Positions 6,520 through 7,076 of a DNA stretch of 7,076 bases are shown here, piece after piece. The position numbers and the translations under genes were made by a program. Every line of letters begins with the position of its first letter. Within the stretch, counting starts at the first letter, position 1. Below the pieces are notes generated by a model that had not been told where the DNA came from, did not search any database, and worked only from the letters and a program-made list of their open reading frames with translations. This stretch comes from Gammaproteobacteria bacterium (lineage in GTDB: Bacteria; Pseudomonadota; Gammaproteobacteria; Pseudomonadales; UBA7434), in NCBI GenBank assembly GCA_024280785.1, contig JAJRPK010000003.1, positions 1-7,076 on the forward strand. The letters are read 5' to 3'.

Positions 6520-6793
6520 TATTCCTACGCAGAATTCTCATTAAAAAGGATAAGCACTTAGTGTTGTAAGAACCTTAATCTAGATCAAGGAAACCGCTAT
6601 TCTCTGTCTGTTTAAGAACTAGCCAACTACCCAGCATCTTCTAACGTTATGGTGATAACTTAAGTAGCCCATATGATATGCTGCGAACAACGGAGAAAAA
6701 ATAAAGCAACTAATAATTCGACTCGCTAAGGAAAGAACGTGACCAAACCAACTGGCACGAAACAATGACAAACCTATCTGAACGGAGAACTAA
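6520..6793. other. Divergent intergenic region between the qNOR and MAPEG genes
   Basis: The 274 bases between these divergent genes hold the FNR-type box near the qNOR side. A short dyad GTTAT-GGTG-ATAAC lies at 6646-6659 and could be an operator, but I cannot match it to a known regulator. I found no convincing promoter for the MAPEG gene, no NsrR-like site, and no small gene or RNA in the remainder. Confidence 0.6.
6547..6588 (-). promoter_or_regulatory. FNR/DNR-type box and -10 element upstream of the NO reductase gene
   Basis: On the minus strand, TTGATCTAGATTAA (6588-6575) matches the FNR/ANR/DNR consensus TTGAT-N4-ATCAA at 9 of 10 defined positions; the flanks extend the symmetry (CCTT/AAGG). 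The -10-like TATCCT (6552-6547, 4 of 6) puts the predicted transcript start near 6540, which places the box centre at about -41.5, the class II activator position. The transcript would then have a leader of about 20-27 bases. This predicts activation at low oxygen (FNR/ANR) or by NO (DNR/NNR). Which regulator binds cannot be told from the site. Confidence 0.72.
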
Positions 6794-7076
6794 ATGAGCT
6801 ATTTTAATTTGTATATAGCACTAGGAATTTTGTTAATTACCGCTCTCGCGATTAATGTTTCTAGAATACGGCTAAAGGAAAAAATTGGCAACGGCGATGG
6901 CAATAACCCACAGTTAAAAGGCGCTATCCGCGCGCATATGAATACCATAGAACATGTTGTTCCCTTTGCTTTGATACTATTTGTTCTCAGCCAAAGTCCG
7001 CATAATGCCATCTATGTCGCCATTATGTCTATTGGTTTTCTGATGGTTAGACTGCTTCATAGCTACAGTATGTTGA
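6794..7076 (+). CDS. MAPEG-family membrane protein (3' end outside window)
   Basis: The first 94 codons of a gene that runs off the right edge; family members are usually about 130 residues. The protein begins with a membrane helix (about 4-22). It carries the MAPEG signature RAHMNTIEHVVPFALIL at 47-63, with the conserved Arg47, His49, Asn51, Glu54 and Pro57. A further helix (about 71-86) and Arg86 follow. MAPEG proteins are integral membrane proteins related to eukaryotic microsomal glutathione transferases and eicosanoid enzymes; bacterial members are mostly uncharacterised, and glutathione-dependent activity here is only inference. The ATG has a good GGAG ribosome site (6784-6787) six bases upstream. 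It is transcribed away from the qNOR gene. Confidence 0.9.
   Translation, partial: MSYFNLYIALGILLITALAINVSRIRLKEKIGNGDGNNPQLKGAIRAHMNTIEHVVPFALILFVLSQSPHNAIYVAIMSIGFLMVRLLHSYSML

Noticed and set aside
6799..7011. A 70-codon minus-strand frame opposite the MAPEG gene
   Set aside because: The plus strand encodes the conserved MAPEG signature behind a good ribosome site; the antisense frame is a shadow.

Overview
The window looks like chromosomal DNA of a gammaproteobacterium, probably marine. It is moderately AT-rich, most genes have recognisable Shine-Dalgarno sites, and the gene families (DUF4212 plus VC2705-type symporter, quinol-oxidising NO reductase, PaiB-type protein, MAPEG protein) are common in marine Gammaproteobacteria. 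The lineage is an inference from gene content; no rRNA, tRNA or other phylogenetic marker is present. I saw no mobile element, CRISPR array, phage gene or integron site.

Layout. Positions 1-1859 hold a two-gene minus-strand operon: an 83-residue DUF4212 membrane protein, then a large sodium:solute symporter that runs off the left edge. Their stop and start codons overlap by one base (TAATG). Positions 1860-2160 form a divergent promoter region. Positions 2161-4038 hold three plus-strand genes: a HAD-family sugar-phosphatase or phosphomutase-like protein, a PaiB-type FMN-binding split-barrel protein, and a YjcF/ElaA-like GNAT acetyltransferase. Positions 4039-4230 are a convergent intergenic region with several small inverted repeats. 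Positions 4231-6519 hold a minus-strand quinol-dependent nitric oxide reductase (qNOR, NorZ type; norB in many annotations) with all expected metal ligands. Positions 6520-6793 form a second divergent region. It contains a near-perfect FNR/DNR-type box placed as in a class II activated norB promoter. Positions 6794-7076 hold the 5' part of a plus-strand MAPEG membrane protein.

How the parts relate. The qNOR is a single-subunit enzyme that uses membrane quinol to reduce NO to N2O. With an FNR-family box upstream and no nir, nos, norC, norD or norQ gene in view, a role in NO detoxification or low-oxygen respiration is reasonable. The symporter pair probably imports a small organic acid with Na+. 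The PaiB-GNAT pair recalls the Bacillus paiAB arrangement, though the acetyltransferase resembles YjcF more than PaiA. Nothing here forms a convincing new multi-gene system. The points most worth checking are the FNR-type promoter, the EF-hand-like loop in the symporter, and the inverted-repeat region between the convergent genes.
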